From an uncultured Clostridia bacterium (lineage in GTDB: Bacteria; Bacillota; Clostridia; Oscillospirales; Oscillospiraceae): a stretch of 18,228 bases of DNA. The notes below the pieces were generated by a model. That model was given only the letters and a program-made list of their open reading frames with translations. It searched no databases and had not been told where the DNA came from. Positions 7,439 to 13,941 of this stretch are shown here, piece by piece (position 1 is the first letter of the stretch; the number at the start of each line of letters is the position of its first letter). The stretch is taken from contig CALDMR010000182.1 in assembly GCA_937915065.1 (NCBI GenBank), positions 1 to 18,228 on the forward strand, written 5' to 3'. A program made the position numbers and the translations under genes.

Positions 7439-8713
7439 GTGGGAGCATGGTGGGATTCTTTTGCGGCGCTGTGTCGGCGGAAGGGAAAAAGCGCATCGAA
7501 TTACGGCAAGGTTTTTATCAAATGGATGGTCATTGCCGTTTGCATCGGCGCTGTGGGCGGCCTGGTGGGCGCGCTGTTTCATCTCAGCGTCAACATGGCC
7601 ACGGCGCTGCGGGGGGAATATGGCTGGCTGCTTTGGCTGATGCCCCTGGGCGGCGTGCTGATCGTGTTTCTATACCGGGCAACGCGGATGGTGGGTAAGG
7701 GTACCAATGATATAATCCACTCCATTCATTTTGGTGAAAAGGTACCGCTGATGCTCACGCCGGTGATTTTTCTGGCCACGGTGATCACCCACATTGTGGG
7801 CGGAAGCGCGGGGCGCGAAGGCGCGGCCCTGCAGATCGGCGGGAGCATCGGATACCAGGTGGGGCGGCTGTTCCGGCAGGACGACCGCAATATCCGCGTG
7901 GCTACCATGTGCGGCATGAGCGCGGTGTTTGCCGCGCTGTTCGGCACGCCGCTGACTGCGGCAGTCTTTGCCCTGGAAGTGCTGACGGTGGGCGTGTTTT
8001 ATTACATGGCGTTCATTCCCTGCCTGGCGGCATCGCTGACGGGATACGGTGTGTCGCTGCTTTTTCATCTGCCGCCCACCCGCTTTGCCATTCTGGAGAG
8101 CTTTGATCTTTCGCTGGTGGGCGTGCTGCAAATCACAGCCCTGTCGGTGCTGTGCGCGTTGGTCAGCATTGCTTTCTGCGTGTCGATGCATAAAACGGAG
8201 CGGCGGCTGCAAAAAAAGCTGCCCAATCCCTATGGGCGGGTACTGGTGGGCAGCGGCGTGCTGATCGCGCTCACGCTGCTGTTCGGAACCGGGTACAACG
8301 GCGCCGGGATGGAGGCCATCTTTACCGCCATGGGGGGCGCAGCGGAACCCTGGGACTGGGTTTTGAAAATTGTGTTCACCGCCGTGACCATCGGCTGCGG
8401 CTTCAAGGGTGGCGAAATCATTCCGTCGTTCTTTATCGGGGCCACCTTCGGCTGCTTCATGGGCAGCCTGCTGGGGATTCCGCCCAGCTTCAGCGCAGCG
8501 ATCGGCATTGTGGCGGTGTTCTGCGGCGCGGTGAATTGTCCCGTGGCTTCGATCATTCTCAGCGTGGAACTGTTTGGCGCAGGGGAACTGAGCTATTTTG
8601 CCATCGCCTGCGGCGTCAGCTATATGCTTTCGGGCTATTATGGCCTTTACCAAAGTCAGGAGATCCGCTATTCCAAGCTGAAACCTGAAAAAATAGAGAT
8701 CCATGCCAAATAA
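7439..8713 (+). CDS. CLC-family anion transporter, SycA/CLC-F-like
   Basis: A 424-residue polytopic membrane protein of the voltage-gated chloride channel (CLC) family. The three filter loops are recognisable but not chloride-type: GKGTN (86-90) where E. coli ClcA has GSGIP, GREGA (125-129) instead of GREGP with the gating glutamate at E127, and GGEIIP (324-329) instead of GIFAP. The inner proton glutamate of ClcA appears to be Val181 in FALEVL. These deviations match the SycA-like/fluoride (CLC-F, EriC-F) branch, so fluoride export is plausible but not shown. No fluoride riboswitch motif is visible upstream. The start is a GTG at 7439, seven bases after GGGAAGGAGG, 37 bases after rlmA. A strong bidirectional terminator follows. 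Confidence 0.9.
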   Translation: MGAWWDSFAALCRRKGKSASNYGKVFIKWMVIAVCIGAVGGLVGALFHLSVNMATALRGEYGWLLWLMPLGGVLIVFLYRATRMVGKGTNDIIHSIHFGEKVPLMLTPVIFLATVITHIVGGSAGREGAALQIGGSIGYQVGRLFRQDDRNIRVATMCGMSAVFAALFGTPLTAAVFALEVLTVGVFYYMAFIPCLAASLTGYGVSLLFHLPPTRFAILESFDLSLVGVLQITALSVLCALVSIAFCVSMHKTERRLQKKLPNPYGRVLVGSGVLIALTLLFGTGYNGAGMEAIFTAMGGAAEPWDWVLKIVFTAVTIGCGFKGGEIIPSFFIGATFGCFMGSLLGIPPSFSAAIGIVAVFCGAVNCPVASIILSVELFGAGELSYFAIACGVSYMLSGYYGLYQSQEIRYSKLKPEKIEIHAK

Positions 8714-8723
8714 AAGGCGGAAT

Positions 8724-8771
8724 AAAAGCCTGGTAGGCCGGCGCGTTATGCGCCGGCCCACCAGGCTTTTT
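8724..8771. terminator. Bidirectional intrinsic terminator
   Basis: An 11-bp outer stem (8724-8734 with 8760-8770) and a 9-bp inner stem (8736-8744 with 8750-8758) are separated by one A/C mismatch and close on a 5-base loop. The outer arms are AAAA on one side and TTTT on the other, so both directions get a U tract. It lies between the convergent CLC and HTH/DUF2975 transcription units. Confidence 0.88.
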
Positions 8772-8800
8772 AGCAGGGGATGATGGCGGCAGACCGGAGG

Positions 8801-9013
8801 TCAGTCCGGACAATCCTCCCGCCACTCCAGAATATCTCCGGGCTGGCAGTCCAGGGCCCGGCAGATCTTGTCCAGGGTTTCGATTTTAATGGCCTTGGCC
8901 CGGCCGTTTTTCAAAATGGAAATATTGGCAATGGTGATGCCGACCCGCTCGGACAATTCGGTTACGCTCATTTTGCGCCGGGCCAGCATGACGTCGATGT
9001 TGATTACGATCAC
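8801..9013 (-). CDS. YozG-like HTH regulator paired with DUF2975 protein
   Basis: A 70-residue Cro/CI-type HTH protein: VMLARRKMSVTELSERVG, then ITIANISILKNGRAKAIKIE and TLDKICRALDCQPGDILEW. The ending L-x-C-x-P-G-D-I-L-E-W is characteristic of the YozG-like regulators found next to DUF2975 membrane proteins. The start is a GTG at 9013, with GGGGGG as RBS about 9 bases upstream. It lies 14 bases after the stop of the DUF2975 gene, with which it shares the promoter at 9568-9596. Its target is likely its own operon, by analogy; no clear operator repeat was seen here. Confidence 0.9.
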   Translation of the reverse strand: MIVINIDVMLARRKMSVTELSERVGITIANISILKNGRAKAIKIETLDKICRALDCQPGDILEWREDCPD

Positions 9014-9027
9014 AGGCAGCGCCCCCC

Positions 9028-9507
9028 TTAAATGGTCAGATCGTTTTCCTGGCGCAGCTTGGCGGCCTTATAAATCAAGTGCGACAGACAGGCGGCCGCC
9101 ACAGCGATGGCCACGCCGCCGAACACCAGAAAGCAGGAGAGCAGAAAAACAAAGGGGTGGCTGATGTTCAGCAGCAGGTAAAGGATATTGCCCAGGAAGA
9201 AGAATACGGCGTCTGCCGCCGCCAAAATGGCCACATTGCGCAGCGAAATGGAATTTTTGATGGAAAAGGAATTGTCCCGCCCAATTTCTGTGGCAATGCT
9301 CCAGCCGAAGAACAGGGCGATATAACAGGGGAGGGCGGTGATCCACAGGAAAATGAGCCAGGGCCAGTAGCAATGGGCAAAGTCGGGATAGGCCCGCAAA
9401 AAAGAGCCGCCCAGCATGGGCAGCAGCCAGACATAAACAATGGCGCCCGCAATGGCAAAGCCGACCAGTACGACTTTCAAAGCCAGGGACAGCGCTTTTT
9501 GATCCAT
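9028..9507 (-). CDS. DUF2975 membrane protein
   Basis: A 159-residue protein with four likely transmembrane helices, at about residues 8-30, 48-69, 91-113 and 117-141. The cytoplasmic segment EIGRDNSFSIKNSISLRNVA sits between helices 2 and 3. That GR.NSFS..N...L...a block is the recognisable DUF2975 signature as I recall it. The gene is followed directly by a YozG-like HTH regulator, the standard partner of this family. The start ATG at 9507 has an AAGAAGG about 10 bases upstream. The function of the family is unknown; a regulatory pair sensing a membrane-related signal is an inference from the constant gene pairing. Confidence 0.88.
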   Translation of the reverse strand: MDQKALSLALKVVLVGFAIAGAIVYVWLLPMLGGSFLRAYPDFAHCYWPWLIFLWITALPCYIALFFGWSIATEIGRDNSFSIKNSISLRNVAILAAADAVFFFLGNILYLLLNISHPFVFLLSCFLVFGGVAIAVAAACLSHLIYKAAKLRQENDLTI

Positions 9508-9567
9508 GGGAGTATGCCTTCTTTCCGAGGGATTTTGCCGGCGGAAACTATTTGCCAGCTTGGTTTG

Positions 9568-9596
9568 AATATAGCACAGGAATAGTTAGAAGTCAA
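9568..9596 (-). promoter_or_regulatory. Sigma-A promoter of the DUF2975 operon
   Basis: On the minus strand, TTGACT (9596-9591) and TATATT (9573-9568) are 17 bases apart, matching the sigma-A consensus at ten of twelve positions. The start of transcription would be near 9561, giving a leader of roughly 54 bases before the ATG at 9507. Confidence 0.82.
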
Positions 9597-9633
9597 TAAT
9601 AATTTATTGAATTACGATAAATTCGTGGAAGAG

Positions 9634-9666
9634 GAACAGCCGCCGCTCCGGGGGCGGCGGCTGTTC
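9634..9666 (-). terminator. Hairpin at the end of the TtcA-like gene
   Basis: A perfect 13-bp GC-rich stem (9634-9646 with 9654-9666) with a 7-base loop overlaps the TGA stop of the minus-strand TtcA-like gene. Downstream on that strand the sequence is pyrimidine-rich (CTCTTCC, then AATTTAT) but has no proper T run. It may be a weak terminator or a 3'-end protecting hairpin. Confidence 0.55.
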
Positions 9667-10561
9667 AAAGATCCGGCGGCGCGGGGGACTGGACATCGCC
9701 CCGCAGGCGGGCCAGCTTTTCCTCCTCTTCGGCAAACATGGTTAAAAAATCCTTTTCGGCGCCGTGATAGCTGAACCCCAGAAGCGTGTCCACATTCACA
9801 TCGTGGATGGCGTTGAACATATTTTTTTCCAGCTGGGGGCAATCTGCCTTCAAGGTGCGGATCAGTTCCTTCAGTTCCTGGCGCTTGGAATCGCCTTCTC
9901 CGGTGGCGCAGTGCTCGGTGAAGGAGCAGGCACACTGCAAAAACTCCAGATGGTTATAGCGCTTCCAGGCGATGATATCGTCTTCGTGAACGCAGAACAG
10001 GGGGCGGATCAGTTCCATGCCGGGGAAGTTGTTGCTGTGGAGCTTTGGGCGCATGGCCTGGATCTGGCCGCCGTAGAGCATGCCCATCAGGGTGGTTTCG
10101 ATCACATCGGAAAAGTGGTGGCCCAGGGCGATTTTATTGCAGCCCAGCTCTTGAGCGTGGTGGTACAGGTAGCCCCGGCGCATCTTGGCGCACAGATAGC
10201 AGGGCTTGCGCCGGTCCATGCGTTCGGATACTTCAAAGATTTTGCTGTCGCGTATCTGAATGGGGATTTCCAGCTGGGCGGCGTTTTCGATGATGCGGGC
10301 CCGATTGGCGGGGGCGTAGCCCGGGTCCATGACCAGGAATTCCAGTTCAAAGGGCACATCGCTGATGCGCTGGAGCATCTGCATCAGTTTGGCCAGCAGC
10401 ATCGAGTCTTTTCCGCCGGAAATGCAAACGGCGATCCGGTCTCCGGACTGGATCAGCTCATAGCGCTTGCAGGCGGCCACAAAGGGGCCCCACAGCTCCC
10501 GGCGGTATTTTTTTTGAATGCTTCGCTCTGCATTTTGGCAGGGGGTAAAGGTTCGGCTCAT
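9665..10561 (-). CDS. TtcA-like tRNA 2-thiocytidine synthetase family protein
   Basis: A 298-residue PP-loop ATPase of the TtcA/TilS superfamily. The PP-loop SGGKDS is at 48-53, a C-x2-C pair is at 121-124 (CYLCAKMRRG), GHHFSDVIETTLM is at about 148-160, and further cysteines follow at 210 and 212. In TtcA the cysteines hold a 4Fe-4S cluster used to replace O2 of C32 in certain tRNAs by sulfur after ATP activation. Clostridia carry several paralogues, so the exact tRNA position is uncertain. The ATG at 10561 follows AAGGAG by about 9 bases. It is the last gene of a minus-strand run behind an ATPase and a GreA-family gene, but gaps and separate RBSs suggest only loose grouping. Confidence 0.87.
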   Translation of the reverse strand: MSRTFTPCQNAERSIQKKYRRELWGPFVAACKRYELIQSGDRIAVCISGGKDSMLLAKLMQMLQRISDVPFELEFLVMDPGYAPANRARIIENAAQLEIPIQIRDSKIFEVSERMDRRKPCYLCAKMRRGYLYHHAQELGCNKIALGHHFSDVIETTLMGMLYGGQIQAMRPKLHSNNFPGMELIRPLFCVHEDDIIAWKRYNHLEFLQCACSFTEHCATGEGDSKRQELKELIRTLKADCPQLEKNMFNAIHDVNVDTLLGFSYHGAEKDFLTMFAEEEEKLARLRGDVQSPAPPDL

Positions 10562-10603
10562 AGGTCAAAAACTCCTTGGCCGGCGCTCGGCGCCGGGAAA
10601 TGG

Positions 10604-11482
10604 TTACGGCAGGTCAAATTCGCCGGCGTGCTGGCGAAAAAAGTTGAAATATGTGCGTACATTGGGCAGTTCCGTCCAGTGTTTCACGGCGGCGGGACTT
10701 TCATCCAAATCGTAGATTTTGGCGCCGGCAAGGGAGAGCAGGAAGGGGGAGTGGGTGGCGATCACCAGCTGGCAGCCGTAAAAACGGGCGGAATCTTCCA
10801 GAAACTGCTTCAGCTCCAGCTGCCGCTGGGCGCACAGGCTGTTTTCCGGTTCGTCCAGGAGATACAGGGCGTTTTCTTCGATGGCGTCGGCGAAAAAGGC
10901 CAGCGCGCTTTCTCCGTTGGATTGTTCCGGCATATTTTCCATCAGGCGGCCTTTCACATATTTGGAAGTGCTTTTACGCTGGGCGTCCACGACCTTGGAA
11001 AGGGCCTCATAATCGGCCAGGGAGTGCATCTGCATGGAGGAGTATTTGGCCTGGGTATATTCCTGAAACAGTTCTGCGCGCTTAGCGTGAATGCCTTCGT
11101 TCAGTTCCCGGATGCCGAGCAGGTGGTCGAACACATCGTCGCTGGTGAGAATGTGGCTGTGGGGCGGGAGCCGGTCGGCCTCCCATTGGCAAAGGGAGAT
11201 ATAGTCGCCAAAAAAGTCGGTGCGGTTATAGACTGCGCCCCGCTGCAGGGCCAGGGCTTCGGCCATGATGTTCAGAAGGGTGGATTTTCCGCTGCCGTTG
11301 CCGCCATAGAAAATCGTAATGGGAGCGAACGTGAAGCAGCCGGGGTTCCTGCGGCGAAAAATGCCGAAGGGATAATGGGTGGTATAGCAGGTGCGCTTGG
11401 CTTTCAGGTTTCTGCGATCGCTCCAGAATTCTTCCTCTGCTTCCTGGCTGGCCAGGGTAAAGGAATGGAGATAGCATGCCAT
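10604..11482 (-). CDS. AAA/ABC-like ATPase, SMC-RecF style
   Basis: A 292-residue soluble ATPase with ABC/RecF-type motifs: Walker A GGNGSGKST (60-68), a signature-like SNGESA (188-193), Walker B ALYLLDEPEN (205-214) and the H-loop ATHSPFLLS (242-250). The middle, about 110-185, is a charged helical insertion. The N-terminus has no membrane segments. Such AAA_15/AAA_21-type single proteins appear next to varied genes in Firmicutes; some belong to OLD-like or defence systems, but here no nuclease or toxin partner is adjacent. The start ATG at 11482 follows AAGGAGGG (11496-11489), which overlaps the end of the GreA-family gene, so the two are probably co-transcribed. Confidence 0.85.
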   Translation of the reverse strand: MACYLHSFTLASQEAEEEFWSDRRNLKAKRTCYTTHYPFGIFRRRNPGCFTFAPITIFYGGNGSGKSTLLNIMAEALALQRGAVYNRTDFFGDYISLCQWEADRLPPHSHILTSDDVFDHLLGIRELNEGIHAKRAELFQEYTQAKYSSMQMHSLADYEALSKVVDAQRKSTSKYVKGRLMENMPEQSNGESALAFFADAIEENALYLLDEPENSLCAQRQLELKQFLEDSARFYGCQLVIATHSPFLLSLAGAKIYDLDESPAAVKHWTELPNVRTYFNFFRQHAGEFDLP

Positions 11483-11494
11483 GGCGGGCCCTCC

Positions 11495-12001
11495 TTAATA
11501 GGCGCTGATGTCCAGGGATGCGTCGTCTTCACCCTGCTCCACGGTGCGGATCTCCACGGTGTACTTCATCTCGGGGCTGACAATGACGTCAACCCGATCC
11601 CCTGGCTTATGGCCCCACAGGGCTTTGCCCACAGGGGATTCCTTGCTGACAAGCCCCTTCAGGGCGTTCTGCCGCAGGGTGGTGACCAGCTGGATGGTTT
11701 GCTCTTTCTGCAGCTTTTCGTTCCACATGGTCACCCGGCTGAACAGGCCGATGGCCTGCTCGTTTTGGGGAGTGGCTTCGATCACTTTTGCGGTGGCTAC
11801 CATGCGCTCCAAATAGCGGATGCGGCTGTCGTTGCGCCCCTTGTCGCGCTTGGCGCATTTATACTCAAAATTCTCGCTCAAATCGCCAAATCCCCGGGCG
11901 ATCTGCACGTCTTCGATCAGCTTGGGCCGGAGCACCGTTTTGCGGTAGGTGATCTCTTCTTTCATTTTGTCGATATCGACTTGGGTCAATTCGTCATACA
12001 T
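11495..12001 (-). CDS. GreA-family transcript cleavage factor
   Basis: A 168-residue GreA/GreB-family protein. An N-terminal antiparallel coiled coil carries the tip sequence GDLSENFEYKCAKRD (residues 39-53), with the acidic tip pair D40/E43 that coordinates the second magnesium in the RNA polymerase active site. RIRYLERMVATAKVIEA follows, and then a C-terminal FKBP-like domain containing SPVGKALWGHKPGDRVDV. Gre factors rescue backtracked RNA polymerase by stimulating RNA cleavage. It may be a second, divergent Gre paralogue: GreA proper usually has ENAEY, and this has ENFEY. I chose the ATG at 12001, preceded by GAGGTG; a GTG at 12010 overlaps that RBS. It has its own strong promoter. Confidence 0.88.
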   Translation of the reverse strand: MYDELTQVDIDKMKEEITYRKTVLRPKLIEDVQIARGFGDLSENFEYKCAKRDKGRNDSRIRYLERMVATAKVIEATPQNEQAIGLFSRVTMWNEKLQKEQTIQLVTTLRQNALKGLVSKESPVGKALWGHKPGDRVDVIVSPEMKYTVEIRTVEQGEDDASLDISAY

Positions 12002-12028
12002 GGACAGCACCTCATTTTCTAATTCTTT

Positions 12029-12057
12029 ATTATATCAGTTGGCCATTTCTCTGTAAA
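12029..12057 (-). promoter_or_regulatory. Sigma-A promoter of the GreA-family operon
   Basis: On the minus strand, TTTACA (12057-12052) and TATAAT (12034-12029) are 17 bases apart, and the -10 is extended by TGA. This near-ideal promoter lies about 28 bases upstream of the ATG at 12001. Confidence 0.85.
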
Positions 12058-12084
12058 GTCTGGCGGTTCTTTGCAAGCGGGGTG

Positions 12085-12113
12085 TTTTCATGGCGGTGAG
12101 AATATGGTAAAAT
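12085..12113 (+). promoter_or_regulatory. Probable promoter of the GNAT gene
   Basis: TTTTCA (12085-12090) and TAAAAT (12108-12113) are 17 bases apart, and the -10 is preceded by TGG in the extended position. The -35 is weak, but the position, 48 bases before the GNAT start and in the gap between divergent genes, is right. Confidence 0.5.
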
Positions 12114-12160
12114 CAAAGCAATAGACCGAAACCGGACGGCGGAGATGGAGGCGGCTGCGG

Positions 12161-12610
12161 ATGGAAATCAGCAAAGTTACAAAGGGAAAAAAGGTATATC
12201 TCGATTTGCTTTTGCTGGCCGATGAACAAGAAAGCATGGTTGACCGCTATCTTGAGCGGGGCGAACTGTTTGTTTTGCGGGCGGGGGAAAGCGTCATTGC
12301 CGAGTGCGTGGTGACAAAGGAGGCCCCGGGCGTTTATGAATTGAAAAATATTGCGGTGCGGCCAGACTGCCAGCGCAGGGGCTATGGCCGGCGTATGATC
12401 CACTTTTTGATGGAGCAGTATCCGGATTGCAAAACCTGGCTGGTGGGAACGGGGGATGTGCCCTCTACCCTTGGGTTTTATCAAAGTTGCGGCTTCATCG
12501 AGTCCCACCGCGTGCCCAACTTTTTTACGGAGCACTACGACCATCCGATTTTTGAGGACGGCCAGCAGCTGGTAGACATGGTTTATCTGAAGCGGCAGAG
12601 CGTTGTTTAA
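12161..12610 (+). CDS. GNAT-family N-acetyltransferase
   Basis: A 149-residue single-domain GNAT protein. The acetyl-CoA pyrophosphate loop is VRPDCQRRGYGRRMI (about 66-80), the Q/R-x-x-G-x-G/A signature, preceded by the strand YELKNIAV. It is followed by LGFYQSCGFIESHRVPNFF, the usual N..a..fY...GF. motif B region. The extended C-terminus (HYDHPIFEDGQQLVDMVYLKR) resembles YvbK-like GNATs of Firmicutes. The substrate is unknown. The ATG at 12161 has a purine-rich upstream region (GGAGATGGAGG) at modest spacing. The gene stands alone, with a promoter before it and a strong terminator after it. Confidence 0.87.
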   Translation: MEISKVTKGKKVYLDLLLLADEQESMVDRYLERGELFVLRAGESVIAECVVTKEAPGVYELKNIAVRPDCQRRGYGRRMIHFLMEQYPDCKTWLVGTGDVPSTLGFYQSCGFIESHRVPNFFTEHYDHPIFEDGQQLVDMVYLKRQSVV

Positions 12611-12658
12611 CCGCGCGGCGGCAAAGTGTTTGAGAGAAGAGAAGCGTTAAAAGAAAAG

Positions 12659-12694
12659 GGTTCCCCGGGTTAGATAGCCCGGGGAACCTTTTTT
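12659..12694 (+). terminator. Intrinsic terminator after the GNAT gene
   Basis: An 11-bp GC-rich stem (12659-12669 with 12678-12688), extendable by a G-U pair and an A/T run, has an 8-base loop and is followed by six T residues at 12689-12694. It separates the GNAT gene from sigK. Confidence 0.9.
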
Positions 12695-12726
12695 CAAAAT
12701 AAGGACATCCGTTCCCTACATAGATA

Positions 12727-12748
12727 TGTATCAAGCTGATTTGATACA
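12727..12748. promoter_or_regulatory. Inverted repeat in the sigK leader
   Basis: Perfect 8-base arms TGTATCAA and TTGATACA flank a 6-base loop. The right arm touches the sigK ribosome binding site AAGGAGG (12748-12754). It could be a regulator-binding site or a small hairpin limiting RBS access. No sigma-A promoter stands out between the GNAT terminator and this repeat, which fits a sporulation-specific promoter, though none could be assigned with confidence. Confidence 0.55.
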
Positions 12749-12762
12749 AGGAGGAATTGTTG

Positions 12763-13227
12763 ATGGTGTCTGCAGCCCTATTGCTGTTGGCGAACAGTTT
12801 GCTGTTCACTTTGCGGCTCAACGGAAATACAGGATCTTTTCCCAAGCCCCTCAGCGCGGCGGAGGAAAGGGAGTGCCTGGAGCGCCTTGCCGCCGGAGAC
12901 CCGGAAGCGCGGAATACCCTGATCGAACATAATCTGCGCCTGGTGGCGCACATTATTAAAAAGTATTACACGCAAACCAGGGATCAGGAAGATTTGATTT
13001 CTATTGGGACCATTGGTCTGATCAAGGGCGTTTCCAGTTATAAACCGGATAAGGGCGTCCGCCTGGCAACTTATGCCGCCCGTTGTATTGAAAATGCTAT
13101 ACTATCGCAGCGGAACAATCGGCGGTTGAGGTGGAAAACCATGAACCTTTTGGGGCAAAATGGTCTATGTTCTGCCGCCTGGAAGTCCGCAGCTATGTAT
13201 TGGCTGCGAATGTTGCAGGTACATTAA
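12763..13227 (+). CDS. sigK: Sporulation sigma factor SigK, 5' half only (interrupted)
   Basis: Sigma-K directs late mother-cell transcription in sporulation. The start is right: ATG at 12763 after AAGGAGG with 8-base spacing. Residues 2-18 are hydrophobic, like the pro-sequence that anchors pro-sigma-K to the membrane until SpoIVFB cleaves it. Residues 28-111 match SigK region 1.2/2: FPKPLSAAEE, GDPEARNTLIEHNLRLVAHI, DLISIGTIGLIKG and LATYAARCIEN. After N111 the family sequence (usually E-I-L-M-x-L-R, then regions 3 and 4) stops, and the frame runs on through 43 unrelated residues to a TAA at 13225-13227. Regions 3 and 4, including the -35-binding HTH, are missing, so the encoded protein cannot act as a full sigma factor. 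This is the layout of the skin-split gene (B. subtilis spoIVCB). Confidence 0.93.
   Translation: MVSAALLLLANSLLFTLRLNGNTGSFPKPLSAAEERECLERLAAGDPEARNTLIEHNLRLVAHIIKKYYTQTRDQEDLISIGTIGLIKGVSSYKPDKGVRLATYAARCIENAILSQRNNRRLRWKTMNLLGQNGLCSAAWKSAAMYWLRMLQVH
13090..13098. other. Putative attachment-site junction inside sigK
   Basis: The codons GAA-AAT (13090-13095) are the last that fit the SigK consensus; the next is GCT instead of the expected Glu codon GAA. B. subtilis skin recombines at a 5-bp AATGA core which, as I recall, lies in this Glu-Asn-Glu region of sigK, and the shared AATG here is consistent with the same crossover point. The exact core cannot be defined without the other junction. 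Confidence 0.7.
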
Positions 13228-13706
13228 AAGTTGCGCCGCTTCAAATTCTCAAGTTTCCGGTCGTCCTTCCACATAAGTTTTTGGATGCCGAGAAGTTCAA
13301 TCTGCGGTTTTCGGACGCATCCGAGATCACGGAAATTGCGGACAAGCTGCGGTGGCATCGCTATCAAAAAGGACTTCGTCAGCGTGATGCGGCGGACTAT
13401 GCGGGCATCGACCGCAGTACCTACATCCATTACGAAGAGGCAGGGCGGGACTTTTATCCGAAGGAGCATATGGAGAAGCTGGCGGAGCTGTTTGAAGTGC
13501 CGCTGGAGGATTTGCTGGATGACTATAACCTGTTTCTGCTGCGAGGTCAGGGAGCGCAGATCAAAGCCATACGCCAGCGGCTCGGCTTGACGCAGAAGGC
13601 ATATGCAGCGCAGCTTGGCGTCCCGCTGCAAAAGTTCAAGCGATGGGAACAGGGTAACGTGCAGATTTTCAAATCTACATGGGAGAAGTATTTCAAGCAG
13701 ACGTGA
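13131..13706 (+). CDS. Double-HTH (XRE-like) regulator, start uncertain
   Basis: Two Cro/CI-like helix-turn-helix units can be read. The first is RQRDAADYAGIDRSTYIHYEEAG, preceded by KLRWHRYQKG. The second is IRQRLGLTQKAYAAQLG followed by VPLQKFKRWEQGNVQIFKS. A connecting segment with LAELFEVPLEDLLDDYNLFL lies between them. The protein is presumably a DNA-binding regulator of the element. The N-terminus is unclear: the frame is open back to 13092, right at the sigK junction, and the candidate starts (GTG 13131, ATG 13170) have poor RBSs. The gene may therefore have lost its original 5' end at the junction. A perfect 16-bp terminator follows 11 bases after the stop. Confidence 0.7.
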   Translation: MENHEPFGAKWSMFCRLEVRSYVLAANVAGTLKVAPLQILKFPVVLPHKFLDAEKFNLRFSDASEITEIADKLRWHRYQKGLRQRDAADYAGIDRSTYIHYEEAGRDFYPKEHMEKLAELFEVPLEDLLDDYNLFLLRGQGAQIKAIRQRLGLTQKAYAAQLGVPLQKFKRWEQGNVQIFKSTWEKYFKQT

Positions 13707-13717
13707 TCAGTGCAGTA

Positions 13718-13756
13718 AAACGAGCAGACCGGCGTTGAATGCCGGTCTGCTCGTTT
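13718..13756. terminator. Bidirectional terminator between convergent genes
   Basis: A perfect 16-bp stem (13718-13733 with 13741-13756) with a 7-base loop. The arms end in AAA/TTT, so both the HTH gene on the left and the minus-strand operon on the right can terminate here. Confidence 0.85.
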
Positions 13757-13764
13757 GCTATGTA

Positions 13765-13941
13765 TTATTGCTGCGCTTTCAGATGCTTCACCGCTGCGTC
13801 CACCAGTTCCAGCTTCTGCTCCGTGGAGCAGGGCAGCTTCTGGATGGATTTCAGCGCCTGCTCGGACTGGAACTTCGCCAGCTCTTGCCCAAGCTCCTGC
13901 TGCGCCTGCTTTGATTTCGGGAAGATCAGAAATACTTCCAT
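13765..13941 (-). CDS. 58-residue orphan protein of the element
   Basis: This short gene has an ATG at 13941 and a TAA at 13767-13765, with a strong AAGGAGGG six bases upstream. It encodes MEVFLIFPKSKQAQQELGQE, then LAKFQSEQALKSIQKLP and VDAAVKHLKAQQ. The protein is glutamine- and lysine-rich and mostly helical in appearance, with no membrane segment. It is last in the minus-strand order repA-VLP-this gene, and the RBS makes expression likely. I do not recognise a family. Confidence 0.75.
   Translation of the reverse strand: MEVFLIFPKSKQAQQELGQELAKFQSEQALKSIQKLPCSTEQKLELVDAAVKHLKAQQ

Noticed and set aside
7670..8761. A 363-codon minus-strand frame opposite the CLC gene
   Set aside because: It starts inside the bidirectional terminator and shows no recognisable domain; the CLC motifs on the other strand explain the region.
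9764..12022. A 752-codon open frame on the plus strand
   Set aside because: It lies opposite three well-supported minus-strand genes (TtcA-like, ATPase, GreA-family) with their own RBSs and a promoter. The translated sequence is low-complexity GQH-rich text typical of a high-GC antisense shadow.
12695..12726. Sigma-E-type promoter upstream of sigK
   Set aside because: A CATAGATA at about 12718 with an upstream ATA looks partly like a sigma-E or sigma-K promoter, but the match is too weak to annotate without transcript data.
13096..13227. 43-residue tail of the sigK frame as a functional fusion domain
   Set aside because: It shows no motif and a composition rich in Asn/Arg/Trp. The alternative frame reads more like coding sequence, so the tail is probably out-of-frame read-through.
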